The notes under the pieces are model-generated. The model ran no database searches and was not told the DNA's origin. It saw only the letters and a program-made list of their open reading frames with translations. Below, piece by piece: positions 7,700-16,749 of a stretch of DNA of 64,000 nucleotides (position 1 is its first letter; every line of letters begins with the position of its first letter). The stretch comes from Myxococcales bacterium (GTDB lineage Bacteria > Myxococcota_A > Polyangia > Nannocystales > Nannocystaceae). Position numbers and translations under genes: made by a program. The stretch is from contig JACKDU010000015.1 in assembly GCA_020633335.1 (NCBI GenBank), forward strand, positions 62,001 through 126,000, read 5' to 3'.

Positions 7700-10627
7700 C
7701 TAGACGAGGCGCTCGATCGTCAGCGACCGGGTCCGATCGTTAAACGCGTGGAGCTTGGCGATGTCCGCGTTGAGCGCGACCAGCGGGCGCGAGAAGTCCT
7801 CCCCCTCGAAGAGCGTCACCCGATAGCCGCGCGGGATCGTGAGCGACGAGAGCTTGGCCCTGAGGGCGCCGAGGGCCGCGGGCCCGTGAGACCCCGGGAG
7901 GAGGAAGGCGCTCGCGCCCGCGAAGTCGTAGTCCTCGAAGAGACGGACGCCCTCCTCGATCCGGATCGACGCCGGGTGGAGGCGGCCGAGCGACGCCGTG
8001 TCGACGTAGAGCGTCATCGCCTCGCCGTCGAAACGATCGCCGGCGAAGAGCGTCGCGCGGACGTGCGGCGGGAGCCGGATCGCGGCGATCTGCCCGGCGA
8101 GGTCGCCGAGGGCCGCGCGATCGTAGTCGCCGGGGGGGAGCGCCCGCCAGTGCTCCTTGAAGCCGGCGCCGGTGTAGACGACGCTCCGCTCGTGCCCGCA
8201 GACCCGGGGGACCCAGGCGACCACGTAGTCCGCCTGAAAGCACCCGTGGTGGAAGGGGTTCTCCAGGGGTTTGTCAGGATCGAAGCTTCGCTCGATCTTG
8301 TTCTGGAGGACGACGTCGACCTTGAGCACGTACCCCGACGACTCGCGCTGGAGATCGAACGAGCGGCTGACGATCGTCAGCACGTCGGTAACGTCGACGT
8401 TCACCTCCTCCTGCACCCGCGGCTGGTAGAGCGCCGCGAGCGGGATCCCGACGGGGACCTCGGGGGTCGCTACCGGGTAGCGCTCCGTGAACCTGTGCTC
8501 GAGGAGGTCGGGCGTGGTTATCTTCATCACGCGCCCGCCGACCCGCTGGGGCGCGACCGGCGGGCAGTACGGGAGCGCGGCCTCGCCGGGCGGACGCGGG
8601 GCGTCCGCGGCCAGGAGGTCGATCCCCGGATCGAGGGGCCCGAGCCCGCGCGGCAGCCGGGCGGCGACGCCGGCGACCGGGAGCGTGAGGCGGCCGCGGG
8701 CCGCCGCGAGGACGACGTGCGCCGGGATCGTCGCCTTCGGCCAGCCGGCGAGCTCGTCCTTGGTGGGCGGGGCCGGGAGACGGCTCGTGGACGGGTACTT
8801 GCGACGGCGGTGGTAGAGCCAGGTGAGCGCGGTCCCCAGGAGGAAGCCCTCGCCGAAGGCGTCGGCCTTGTCGTGGGCCTCGTAGCCGAGGCTGACGCGG
8901 CCGAGCTGCCGCTCGCGGAGGATCAGCGCGGGCGGCCCCCCGCTGGCGAAGCGCTCGGCCATGGTGGTGAGGATCCCGGTGAGCTCGCCCTCCAGGCGAT
9001 CGCGCTCCGGAGGGGCGCTCGGTGTCAGCAGGAGGTTGAGCGGCCAGGCGATGCAGGAGACGTTGCGGAGGTCGCCGCCGCCGGGGTAGACGCCGGCGCT
9101 CTCGTCGAAGTCCTCGCTATCGGTGGCCCTCCGGTAGCTCAGGATCACCTCGCCGGTGAACTTCGCCCCGAGCGCGCGCGGGTCGATGAGCTCGTGCTCC
9201 GGCGCGGCGGCGCAGGCGAGGGCGACGAGGAACTTGAAGACGTCGGGGGCGCCCCGGCTGAGGTGCTCCGTCCGATTGGCGGGCCATCCGATCTCGATGT
9301 CCTTCTCGACCGAGGGCGGGACCGAGGCGAGGTGAGCGTGGCGGAGCCGCGCCGAGATCCCGTCGAGGAGCACGCCGAGCGCGATCTCTTTCCACTCGTC
9401 GTCGCTCCAGAGGCAGAGGGTCTCGCGCTCGGACACGACCGCGGCGACGTCGGAGAGGAGCGGCATGTTCTTTGGCCGGTTGATGAGGCCGGCGAGGGGA
9501 TTCCTCGCGTCGAGATCGATCCCGAGCTCGGTGAGGGCCTGGTCGAGGATCGCGTTTGCGAGCGAGCTCGCCGACCGATCGATCTCCGCCTTGAGATCGC
9601 GGAGCGCCCCGACGACGTCGCGGAGCGTGGTCGACCGCATCTCCGCCGCGATCTTGGAGAGCCCGGCGTCCTTCATCACCTCGTAGGCGTTGCGCTGGCT
9701 CCCGTAGTTGCGACCGGTGATCCGCCCGAGGATGATGACGAGCGACCACTCAAAGGACCGCCCCTCCCCTGCGGCCCCGCGCGCGCAGAAGCCGTCGCCC
9801 CGGAGGCCGCCGCCGCTCGCGGGGGCCGGCCGGACCAGGAAGTAGTCGAAGTGCGCGAGGTACTCGCCGAGGCGATGGGCCTGGTCGACGATCCGCGCGC
9901 GCACCCGGTTGACCTCGGCGGCCGCGGGATCGCCCGCGCCGACCTTCAGGAGGTCCCAGAGGACCGAGTAGCCGGCGACGAGGCCGATGATCTCGTCGAA
10001 CGAGGGCTCCCACTTCCGGTAGAAGCGCTGGACGTCCCAGCCGCCGTCCGGGTTCGACTTTCGCCGGCGCAGCGCCTCCTGGTACCAGGCGTCGTTGAGC
10101 GGCCAGGCGGCGGCGTAGGGGTGCTCTGGATCGCCCTCGAGATCGATCGGGAACGAGCAGCAGAGGAGCGGCTCCTCGTGGCCCTCGCTGGTGCGCCGGA
10201 CGACCCAATCGTCGCAGGCGACGGGATCAAAGCGGAGGATGTAGCCCGCGAAGGGGCCGCCCTGATCGCGGAAGGGGAAGTGCCGCTCGAGCTTGTCGAC
10301 CGCGCGGGCGATCGGCCCGAGCGCGGCGTGATCTCCGAGCGAGAATTCGATCGCCAGCTGCGCGAGGCGGACGCCGGTCATCTGGAGGGCGTTGTCGCGG
10401 TGGTGCTCGACGACCGCCCAGCGCCGCAGCGCGTCCCCGCCGCGGGCGCCCGAGGGCCAGGGGGCGACCGGATCGCCGCAGCAGCCGAGGCCGGCGGAGC
10501 GATCGGCGGGGACGCCGAGGTAGTTGCCGTTGCTGAAGATATCGGCCCGGAAGTGCCGTCCGAGGGCGAAGTGACGGGCGAGGAGCTGGGCGCGGAGGTC
10601 GCTGTAGACGCTCGATAGTGAAGGCAT
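7700..10627 (-). CDS. Large protein of unknown function with C-terminal beta/gamma-crystallin-like motifs
   Basis: A 975-aa protein without an obvious signal peptide. I do not recognise the first ~850 residues. They are rich in helices with Trp and conserved-looking Asp, and two parts (about 1-330 and 560-680) could be an alpha/alpha toroid. The last 120 residues hold three motifs with the beta/gamma-crystallin Greek-key pattern: TLFAGDRFDG (about 859), RLFEDYDFAG (about 895) and TLFEGEDFSRP (about 938), ending in RTRSLTIERL. Microbial crystallin domains often bind calcium and stabilise extracellular or spore-coat proteins, as in myxobacterial Protein S. GAGGGA directly precedes the ATG. Confidence 0.72.
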   Translation of the reverse strand: MPSLSSVYSDLRAQLLARHFALGRHFRADIFSNGNYLGVPADRSAGLGCCGDPVAPWPSGARGGDALRRWAVVEHHRDNALQMTGVRLAQLAIEFSLGDHAALGPIARAVDKLERHFPFRDQGGPFAGYILRFDPVACDDWVVRRTSEGHEEPLLCCSFPIDLEGDPEHPYAAAWPLNDAWYQEALRRRKSNPDGGWDVQRFYRKWEPSFDEIIGLVAGYSVLWDLLKVGAGDPAAAEVNRVRARIVDQAHRLGEYLAHFDYFLVRPAPASGGGLRGDGFCARGAAGEGRSFEWSLVIILGRITGRNYGSQRNAYEVMKDAGLSKIAAEMRSTTLRDVVGALRDLKAEIDRSASSLANAILDQALTELGIDLDARNPLAGLINRPKNMPLLSDVAAVVSERETLCLWSDDEWKEIALGVLLDGISARLRHAHLASVPPSVEKDIEIGWPANRTEHLSRGAPDVFKFLVALACAAAPEHELIDPRALGAKFTGEVILSYRRATDSEDFDESAGVYPGGGDLRNVSCIAWPLNLLLTPSAPPERDRLEGELTGILTTMAERFASGGPPALILRERQLGRVSLGYEAHDKADAFGEGFLLGTALTWLYHRRRKYPSTSRLPAPPTKDELAGWPKATIPAHVVLAAARGRLTLPVAGVAARLPRGLGPLDPGIDLLAADAPRPPGEAALPYCPPVAPQRVGGRVMKITTPDLLEHRFTERYPVATPEVPVGIPLAALYQPRVQEEVNVDVTDVLTIVSRSFDLQRESSGYVLKVDVVLQNKIERSFDPDKPLENPFHHGCFQADYVVAWVPRVCGHERSVVYTGAGFKEHWRALPPGDYDRAALGDLAGQIAAIRLPPHVRATLFAGDRFDGEAMTLYVDTASLGRLHPASIRIEEGVRLFEDYDFAGASAFLLPGSHGPAALGALRAKLSSLTIPRGYRVTLFEGEDFSRPLVALNADIAKLHAFNDRTRSLTIERLV

Positions 10628-10726
10628 ATCCCTCGACCACGACGCTACGCCCCGGCCGGACCGGCGACCGCGCTGTGTTTTCCGGCTCCGGGTCGGCGGC
10701 GCGCTTCGACGCGCGCCGTCGCCGAG

Positions 10727-11113
10727 CTAGCGCCCCGACGGCGCCGGCTCGGTGCGCGCGAGGTCCCCGCGCGCCGGATCGACCAGGCGGTAGAAGGTCC
10801 CGTAGCCGCGGCTGGTCTGCGCCCGCGCCTCGGCCTTGGCGATCTCGTCGGGATCGGTCGGCGGCTCGGCGGTCCAGCGCACGAGGACGCCGGTCGCCTG
10901 GACCCGGCGATCGGAGAGCTTGTAGTCGCCGTCGACGTCGACGCCGAGGACCATCGGCTGCTTGGTCCGCGACTGCACGCCGATCAGCGTGATCGTCTTG
11001 CCGACGGATGCGTCGAGATCCTCGCGCCGCTCGACCACGGCCTCCGGCCGCCCGGCGGCGGTGCAACCGAGCGCCACTGCCACGATCGCGAGGAGCACCT
11101 GACGCACGGTCAT
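10727..11113 (-). CDS. Small lipoprotein
   Basis: A 128-aa protein. The signal MTVRQVLLAIVAVALGC contains a lipobox ALGC. The mature part has strands such as GKTITLIGVQSRTKQPMVLG and later VQATGVLVRW, which could be an OB-like beta fold, but this is a guess. ATG at 11113 is used; a GTG two codons later is also possible. It is divergent from the caspase-like gene (48 bp between starts). Confidence 0.7.
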   Translation of the reverse strand: MTVRQVLLAIVAVALGCTAAGRPEAVVERREDLDASVGKTITLIGVQSRTKQPMVLGVDVDGDYKLSDRRVQATGVLVRWTAEPPTDPDEIAKAEARAQTSRGYGTFYRLVDPARGDLARTEPAPSGR

Positions 11114-11148
11114 CCACACTAGCAAGGAGAGGCGCCGCCCGCCGGTGC

Positions 11149-11154
11149 TATCGT
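11149..11154 (+). promoter_or_regulatory. Predicted -10 box (TATCGT) seven bases before GTG 11162
   Basis: TATCGT, seven bases, then the GTG start. No clear -35. It fits the leaderless arrangement seen at several genes here. Confidence 0.45.
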
Positions 11155-11161
11155 CGCCGCC

Positions 11162-13438
11162 GTGTCGGCGAAGAAGAGCGTCCGCGTCCGCGCATCGACG
11201 CGCCCCTCCGGCGTCGCCCGCCACCCCCGCGCCCTCGCTCGCGCCCTGACGACCCTCGCCCTCGCGGCCCTCGCCTGCCAGCCCTTTCGCCCCGCGGATC
11301 TCTCGGCGATCGGCGAGCCCCGCCTCCTGGTCGAGAGCGACGAGCGCCTCCGCTGGCCGGCGCTGCCGATCGCCGGCCCCGGCTCGGGCGCGCCCGCGAC
11401 CCCGGCGAGCGGCGAAGCGGCGCTCCTCATCGACCTCAGCGACCCCGGCGGCGAGCTCCCGCCGATCGCCGGCGGCCGCGGCAACATCGACGCCTGGCTG
11501 CGCTACCTGAGCCGGGTCCGCGGGCTCCCCAAGGCCAACGTCTTCCTCCTCCGAGGCGCCGAGGCGAAGGCGCCGACGATCCGCGCGGCGATCGAGAGCG
11601 CCGGTCAGATGACCAGCCGGGGCGGCATCCTCTGGGTCGTCTTCGTGGGCTACGCGCTCACCGATCTCGAGCGCGGCGAGGGGCTCCTCCTGACCCACGG
11701 CGCGGCCGTCGATGGGCTCGTCCCCGAGGTCAACGCCCTCCCGGTCATGGAGCTCCTCCGCGAGATCCTCGACTGGGGGACGGGCCGTCCGGTGGTGATC
11801 CTCGACGCCTGCGGCCCGCCGGGGGTGAAGCTCGGCCCGCTGCGGATCGGCGGGGTCGAGGCCCGCCTGGTCGCCAGCGGCTACGAATCGTTGAACCCCT
11901 TCCCCAACTACCCGGAGGGCCCGGCCGAGCCCCGCCGCGCGCTCCGGGGCGCGGTCGCCAGCGCCGGCCTCGGCGCGCCCTGCCTCGACCAGCTCCCCGG
12001 CGGCAACCGACCTGCCCTCTCCTACCTGGTCCTCGGGGCGCTCCAGGGGTGGGGCGACAGGGGCGGCGGGGTGATCCAGGGGAGCGAGGTGCTCGAGCTG
12101 GTGCGCGACGTCAGCCTCGACGTCGTCGCCCGCGAGCGCGAGGCGTTGCCGCTCCCCCTCGGCTTCAGCCGCCCCACGCTCGCGCTGGCCGTCGGCGCGA
12201 GCCATCGGCGACCGACCCTCGGGGCGCTCCTCGGCCTCCCGGAGCCGGGCTCGCCGCTGGTCTTCGCGGGCGGCGGGATCGTCCGCCGGCCGCGCGTGGC
12301 CGCGTCCTGGGAGGGCCAGACGATCGACGACCCGGAGCTCGCCGAGCTCCTCGCGGCGAGCGCGAGCGCGAGCTCGGGCGCGAGCGCGAGCACGGATCCG
12401 CTGGCCCTCGGCGAGCGCTGGTGCGCCCGCGCGGAGGCCCAAAGCGGCGCCGCCGTCGATCCGCAGATCGACGCCGAGTGCCGGCGATGGCGGCGCTATG
12501 GCCGGCGCTGGCGGGCCTTCCATGTGATCGTCGATCACGACTTCGACCTCCTCCATCGCTACCTCGATCGCGCCGACCAGGCGGAGGCCGAGATCGCGCT
12601 CCGCGACTTCCTCGGCGCCTACGTCGAGTACCCCGCGCACCCCAAGGTCCGGGCGGCGAAGGCCGGCGTCGACGCGCTCGCCCGCGGCGACGCCGACTGG
12701 CGGGCGCGCGCGAAGTGGGGGCCGATGATCGAGATCGCCGCCGCCCGCTACTTCCGGGGCTGCGCCGACGCCGATCCCTCGTGCGAGGACGACGAGCGCC
12801 CGAGCCAGCTCCGGGGCGTCGGCGCCTACGCGATCGACGTCGGCGAGGTCGCCCGCCGCGACTACGAGCACTGCGTCCTCGCCGGCGCCTGCCGACCCTT
12901 CGACTGGGAGCGCTGCTACGCCTGGACCGGCGAGGGCTTCGAGCAGGGTGCGCCCCTCCCCGACGCCTTCGCGCGCGACGACGCCCCCGCCGTCTGCGTC
13001 ACCTGGCGGCAGGCCGCGGCCTACTGCGGCTGGCTCGGCAAGCGCCTGCCGACCGAGCTCGAGTGGGAGGTGGCCGCCCGCGGCGGCGATCGCCGGATCT
13101 ACCCGTGGGGCGCCGAGGAGCCGACCTGCGAGCACGCCAACTTCGCCGAGTGCGGGCGCACGCCGACCGCGGTCGACGCCCGGCCGCCGCGCCTCGACGA
13201 GGCTGCCCCAAAGAACATGGCCGGAAACGTCGCCGAGTGGATCCACGACTGGTACGGCAAGAGCTACAGCCGGAGCTGGCCCCGCGACCCCCGCGGACCC
13301 CGCTACGGCCGCCTCCGGGGGGTCCGCGGCGGCTCCTTCTACGACCCGCCCGAGGTGCTCCGCACCTCCTACCGCTACGCGCTGACGCCGGGCTTCGGCT
13401 ACGCCTTCGTCGGCCTCCGCTGCGTCGCCGACATGTAG
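11162..13438 (+). CDS. Lipoprotein with caspase-like domain fused to FGE-sulfatase (SUMF1) domain
   Basis: A 758-aa protein. A signal ends in LAALAC (Cys39), a lipobox. Residues about 100-300 look like a caspase/metacaspase fold: ILWVVFVGYA marks the strand that normally ends in the catalytic His, and VVILDACGPPG carries the Cys (Cys217). The usual GHG His is replaced by Tyr (Tyr164), so it may be an inactive pseudo-caspase. A Ser/Ala linker lies near 400. Residues about 525-758 form a FGE-sulfatase domain (GKRLPTELEWEVAARGG, MAGNVAEW, RGVRGGSFYDP, FVGLRCV). In bacteria this domain is often a ligand-binding or accessory module rather than a true formylglycine-generating enzyme. Role unknown. 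Confidence 0.8.
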   Translation: MSAKKSVRVRASTRPSGVARHPRALARALTTLALAALACQPFRPADLSAIGEPRLLVESDERLRWPALPIAGPGSGAPATPASGEAALLIDLSDPGGELPPIAGGRGNIDAWLRYLSRVRGLPKANVFLLRGAEAKAPTIRAAIESAGQMTSRGGILWVVFVGYALTDLERGEGLLLTHGAAVDGLVPEVNALPVMELLREILDWGTGRPVVILDACGPPGVKLGPLRIGGVEARLVASGYESLNPFPNYPEGPAEPRRALRGAVASAGLGAPCLDQLPGGNRPALSYLVLGALQGWGDRGGGVIQGSEVLELVRDVSLDVVAREREALPLPLGFSRPTLALAVGASHRRPTLGALLGLPEPGSPLVFAGGGIVRRPRVAASWEGQTIDDPELAELLAASASASSGASASTDPLALGERWCARAEAQSGAAVDPQIDAECRRWRRYGRRWRAFHVIVDHDFDLLHRYLDRADQAEAEIALRDFLGAYVEYPAHPKVRAAKAGVDALARGDADWRARAKWGPMIEIAAARYFRGCADADPSCEDDERPSQLRGVGAYAIDVGEVARRDYEHCVLAGACRPFDWERCYAWTGEGFEQGAPLPDAFARDDAPAVCVTWRQAAAYCGWLGKRLPTELEWEVAARGGDRRIYPWGAEEPTCEHANFAECGRTPTAVDARPPRLDEAAPKNMAGNVAEWIHDWYGKSYSRSWPRDPRGPRYGRLRGVRGGSFYDPPEVLRTSYRYALTPGFGYAFVGLRCVADM

Positions 13439-13486
13439 GGCAGGCGCCCGCGGACGCCGCTATCGACAGCGGCGCCGCGCCGCCGC

Positions 13487-13492
13487 TAGCCT
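13487..13492 (+). promoter_or_regulatory. Predicted -10 box (TAGCCT) six bases before GTG 13499
   Basis: TCGACA (13463-13468), 18 bases, TAGCCT, six bases, GTG. A plausible leaderless promoter with a near-consensus -35. Confidence 0.5.
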
Positions 13493-13498
13493 TCGCGG

Positions 13499-13927
13499 GT
13501 GATCCAGAAGATCGACGAGGACGCGCGCTGGCGCGGGATGTTCACCGAGGTCCGCGGCCTCGAGATCTGCGCGGGCCACGAGCTCGCGCTCGAGCCGACG
13601 CTCGCCGGCAAGGAGCGGCGGCCGACGCCGTCGGCGCTCCAGCTGGTCACCGGCTCGGTCTTCGTGATGGCCAAGGGCTCCCGCCTGGTGATCCGGCGGG
13701 GCGCGACCCTGGTGATCCGCACCGGCACGCGGATGCGCATGGAGCCCGGCGCCCAGGTCATCGTCGAGGAGGGCGGGCACGTCTACATCGAGCACAAGGC
13801 GGACATCGCCTTCACCCCCGGCGAGAGCGGCTTCCACCTCGCGCGGGGCGCGAGCATCGGCGTCGATCCGGCGCTCGGGCGAGCGCTCCCCGAGCTCCGG
13901 GTGCCGCAGCCGATCCCGAGGGTCTAG
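13499..13927 (+). CDS. Hypothetical protein with beta-strand repeats
   Basis: A 142-aa protein without signal peptide. Residues about 50-105 consist of short repeated strands with Gly turns (SRLVIRRGATLVIRTGTRMR, GAQVIVEEGGHVYIE), the look of a small beta-solenoid. No known family recognised. Convergent with the lipoprotein gene ending at 13943. Start chosen as the GTG that follows the -10-like box. Confidence 0.6.
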   Translation: MIQKIDEDARWRGMFTEVRGLEICAGHELALEPTLAGKERRPTPSALQLVTGSVFVMAKGSRLVIRRGATLVIRTGTRMRMEPGAQVIVEEGGHVYIEHKADIAFTPGESGFHLARGASIGVDPALGRALPELRVPQPIPRV

Positions 13928-13942
13928 CTGGCGAGCGCGCGC

Positions 13943-14785
13943 TCACCAGCCGTAGACCTGGATCGTGTTCATCGACGTGTTCGTCGACCCGTCCGAGAAG
14001 ACCGCCAGGGGCCCCTGCTGCCACTGGCCCTGGACCTGGGTGTCGACCCAGACGATGAGCGGCGAGGGCTCGGCGTGGTCCCACCCCGGGATCACGTAGG
14101 AGCCGTCCCAGGGTCCGACGTAGTCGAGCGAGGGCGGCGCGTCGACGCCGTCGAAGCTCCAGATCACGACGCGCTCGACCTTCGATCCCGGGGCCACGAA
14201 GCCCCCGTCGGTGTCGACCCAGACGCCCGGGGTCATCAGCATCCAGTCTCCGCTCAGGGTCGGGCCCGTGCCCATCGCCACCACCGGTGGCGGCGTCTCG
14301 GGATCCCAGGAGGGGAAGTCGCCGCCGAAGTGGGGGCCGTCGTAGTGGAGCGGCAGGTCCTCGAAGCCCCAGATCACGATCCGCTCGGTGAAGCCGGTGA
14401 CCGTGCCGTCGGGGTGGATCAGCAGGCTGGCGCCGGCCCAGGCGTCGCCGAAGCCGAGCTGGTCGGCCATCAGGGGGCGGGGGTTCTCGGGATCCCAGCC
14501 CGGGATCACGGCCTCGCCGGGCGCGCCGTCGAAGAGGAGGATCGGGCCGGAGCCGCCGCCGCCGCTCGTCTCGCCGCCGGTCGCAGCGCTGGTCGACGCC
14601 GCCGATCCGCTCCCGCTCCCGGCGCTCGCTGCCGACGATCCTGATGACGCTCCCGAGGTCGAGGTCGAGGTCGAGGCCGACCCGCTCGCGCTCTCGCTGG
14701 CGCCGGTCGAGCCGCCGCTGGCGTCTCCTGCCTCGCCGCTGCACGCCAGGAGGAGCGCGAGGGAGGAGCCGAGCCAGGCGCGCAT
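13943..14785 (-). CDS. Lipoprotein with low-complexity linker and unknown beta domain
   Basis: A 280-aa protein. MRAWLGSSLALLLAC is the signal with lipobox. About 60 residues of Ser, Gly, Ala and Thr follow. The folded part contains internal repeats of the type IPGWDPENP, PSWDPETPPP and IPGWDHAEPSP, each near VIWGFE or VIWSFD strands. That suggests three similar units of a beta-rich domain I do not recognise. TATCAT lies six bases before the ATG, a leaderless-type promoter (14792-14797). Confidence 0.75.
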   Translation of the reverse strand: MRAWLGSSLALLLACSGEAGDASGGSTGASESASGSASTSTSTSGASSGSSAASAGSGSGSAASTSAATGGETSGGGGSGPILLFDGAPGEAVIPGWDPENPRPLMADQLGFGDAWAGASLLIHPDGTVTGFTERIVIWGFEDLPLHYDGPHFGGDFPSWDPETPPPVVAMGTGPTLSGDWMLMTPGVWVDTDGGFVAPGSKVERVVIWSFDGVDAPPSLDYVGPWDGSYVIPGWDHAEPSPLIVWVDTQVQGQWQQGPLAVFSDGSTNTSMNTIQVYGW

Positions 14786-14791
14786 GGATCG

Positions 14792-14797
14792 ATGATA
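14792..14797 (-). promoter_or_regulatory. Predicted -10 box (TATCAT) six bases before ATG 14785
   Basis: On the minus strand TATCAT, six bases, ATG. No -35 recognised. Confidence 0.45.
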
Positions 14798-14889
14798 GTC
14801 GACGCGCGGGCGGCCGCGCCTCGCGGCCTCGCGGCCGCCGAGGTCGTCCTCACGGCGCGCGCCCGTGCGCATCGCGGCCGGGTTGGGGT

Positions 14890-15975
14890 ATGTCCACCGG
14901 CCAGATGCTCGCCGCCCTCCGTCACCTCGCCCCGCACCGCCTCGCGGCCCTCGCCCTCCTCGTCGTCGCCTGCGGCGGCGACCCCTCGACCTCCGCGAGC
15001 GCGAGCGCGAGCGCGAGCGAGGGCACGACCACCTCGGGCGCGTCGGCGAGCGCGAGCGCCACCGGGAGCGAGAGCGACACGGGCACCGGCACCGGCACGG
15101 ACTCCGACACCGACACCGCCGGCGATCCCCTCGCCTGCTGGAGCGACCTCGCGGTCGGCGAGGCCGTGACCTTCTACGAGGGCTTCGCCGCCGGCAGCGA
15201 GGGGATCGCCTTCGGCGTCGACGGGCTCCTCTACGCGACCACCGACGGGATCGTCTGGCAGCTCACGCCCGACGGCGTCGCCGCCCACTTCGCCGACGTC
15301 CCGGACGCGCTCGGCCTCGCCCCCTGGGGGAGCGGCGACCTCGTCGTCGCCTCCTTCGGGGTCTACAACCAGCCCGACGGGGCGATCTACACCGTGAGCC
15401 CCGAAGGTACCGCGACCTTCCTCGCCGACGGGATCGACAGCCCGAACTTCGTGGCGATCGCCGGCGACGGCTCGGCGCTGATCTCCGACGACTTCGACAC
15501 CCGGGTCTTCCGGGTCGACAGCGCGGGCGATCTGAGCGTCGTCATCGAGTCGGTCCCCTCGCCCAACGGCATGGCCTACGGCGCCGACGGCAAGTCCTTC
15601 TACGTCGCCTCGACCTTCACCGACTTGGGCCAGCTCACCCGCTACGACGTCGACGCATCGGGCCTGCCGATCGAGGCCAGCGCCCGCGAGATCCTCCACC
15701 TCGGCATGGGCTCGACCCCCGACGGGATCGCCGTCGACGAGGAGAACCGGGTCTACGTCGCCGCCAACCTCCGCTCCGAGATCTGGCGGGTCGACGGCGA
15801 CGCCGAGGCGGTGACGGAGGGCGAGCTGGTCACCGACGCGGTCCAGCACCCGGCGAGCCTCGCCTTCGGCCGCGGCCCCGCCTACGACCCCTGCTCGATC
15901 TACGTCACCGAGCTCGACGGCGCGCGGATCGTCCGGGTCGCGCTCGGCGTCCGCGGGGCGCCGCTCCTCCGGTAA
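14890..15975 (+). CDS. SMP-30/gluconolactonase-like beta-propeller lipoprotein
   Basis: A 361-aa protein. The signal ends in LLVVAC-GG (lipobox), then about 60 residues of Ala/Ser and Thr/Asp/Gly linker. The rest is a six-bladed propeller of SMP-30/gluconolaconase/NHL type: ASEG-like blade starts (GSEGIAFGVDGLLYAT), FVAIAGDGSALISDD, SPNGMAYGADGKSFYV, TPDGIAVDEENRVYVA. The family includes lactonases using a metal, but here the activity is unproven. Start is the ATG giving a compact signal peptide. Followed 21 bp later by the P-loop kinase-like gene. Confidence 0.82.
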   Translation: MSTGQMLAALRHLAPHRLAALALLVVACGGDPSTSASASASASEGTTTSGASASASATGSESDTGTGTGTDSDTDTAGDPLACWSDLAVGEAVTFYEGFAAGSEGIAFGVDGLLYATTDGIVWQLTPDGVAAHFADVPDALGLAPWGSGDLVVASFGVYNQPDGAIYTVSPEGTATFLADGIDSPNFVAIAGDGSALISDDFDTRVFRVDSAGDLSVVIESVPSPNGMAYGADGKSFYVASTFTDLGQLTRYDVDASGLPIEASAREILHLGMGSTPDGIAVDEENRVYVAANLRSEIWRVDGDAEAVTEGELVTDAVQHPASLAFGRGPAYDPCSIYVTELDGARIVRVALGVRGAPLLR

Positions 15976-15996
15976 CGCTCGTGGTAGATCACGGCC

Positions 15997-16560
15997 GTGG
16001 CGGCGCGTCCCCAGGTCCACATCACCGGCGCCTCGGGGGCCGGCGTGACCACGCTGGGCGCCGCCCTGGCCGCGCGCCTGGGCTGCGCGCACCTCGACAC
16101 CGACGACTTCTACTGGCACCCCACGGCGCCGCCCTACCGGGTGAAGCGGAGCGTCGACGAGCGCCTCGCGCGGCTCCACGAGGCCTTCGCCGCGGCCTCG
16201 AGCGGGTGGGTCCTCTCCGGCTCGATCGGCGAGTGGGGGGCCCCGCTGCTCCCGCTCTTTGACCTCGTGGTCTACGTCTACACGCCGACGGAGCTCCGAC
16301 TCGAGCGCCTCCGCAGGCGCGAGGCCGAGACCTTCGGCGCCGCCAACGTCGCCCCCGGCGGCCCGCGGCACCAGGAGTATGTCGAGTTCCTCGACTGGGC
16401 CTCGCGCTACGACCACGGCGATCGCCCGGGCCGGAGCCGGGCGCTCCACGAGGCGTGGCTGGCCGAGCTCCCCTGCCCGCTGCTGCGGGTCGACGGCGCG
16501 CGAGCGATCGCCGAGCTCGTGGCCGAGGTCGCCGAGGTCGTCGAGGCCCGCCCGCGCTAG
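15997..16560 (+). CDS. P-loop NTPase, adenylate/shikimate kinase-like
   Basis: A 187-aa soluble protein. Walker A is HITGASGAGVTTLGAALAA at the N-terminus. An LDTDDFYW strand-loop after the P-loop helix is typical of small-molecule kinases that place an Asp by the substrate. Later RLERLRRREAETFG may be the LID region. Members of this group are often annotated as AAA family ATPase. Substrate unknown. The GTG start follows TAGATC by six bases. Confidence 0.75.
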   Translation: MAARPQVHITGASGAGVTTLGAALAARLGCAHLDTDDFYWHPTAPPYRVKRSVDERLARLHEAFAAASSGWVLSGSIGEWGAPLLPLFDLVVYVYTPTELRLERLRRREAETFGAANVAPGGPRHQEYVEFLDWASRYDHGDRPGRSRALHEAWLAELPCPLLRVDGARAIAELVAEVAEVVEARPR

Positions 16561-16603
16561 GCTCGACCCTCGACGCGCAGGAGCGCGCGCTCGACGGCGG
16601 GCA

Positions 16604-16621
16604 ATGACCCAAAGGACAGAT
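16604..16621. promoter_or_regulatory. TGTCC near-palindrome, intergenic copy
   Basis: TGACCCAAAGGACA (16605-16618) matches the recurrent 14-bp near-palindrome, 44 bases after one gene and about 130 bases before the next. The rest of 16561-16749 shows nothing else except the -10 box at 16737. Confidence 0.5.
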
Positions 16622-16736
16622 CTACCGACGCACCCGAGCGCCACGTCTCGGCGCGGACGCTGCCGTGATCGAGCGCGCGCCGGCGCCCCCGACGAGCGCG
16701 CGATCGCATGCGGCCGAGCGACCGTCCGCAATCGGC

Positions 16737-16742
16737 TATAGT
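16737..16742 (+). promoter_or_regulatory. Predicted -10 box (TATAGT) seven bases before GTG 16750
   Basis: TATAGT is a near-consensus -10. With seven bases to the GTG, the transcript would begin at the start codon. No clear -35. Confidence 0.5.
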
Positions 16743-16749
16743 CGCCCCG

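Noticed and set aside
8000..10600. Plus-strand open frame opposite the crystallin-like protein (7649-10618)
   Set aside because: Shadow frame: charged repetitive composition, no start signal, and the minus strand has recognisable motifs.
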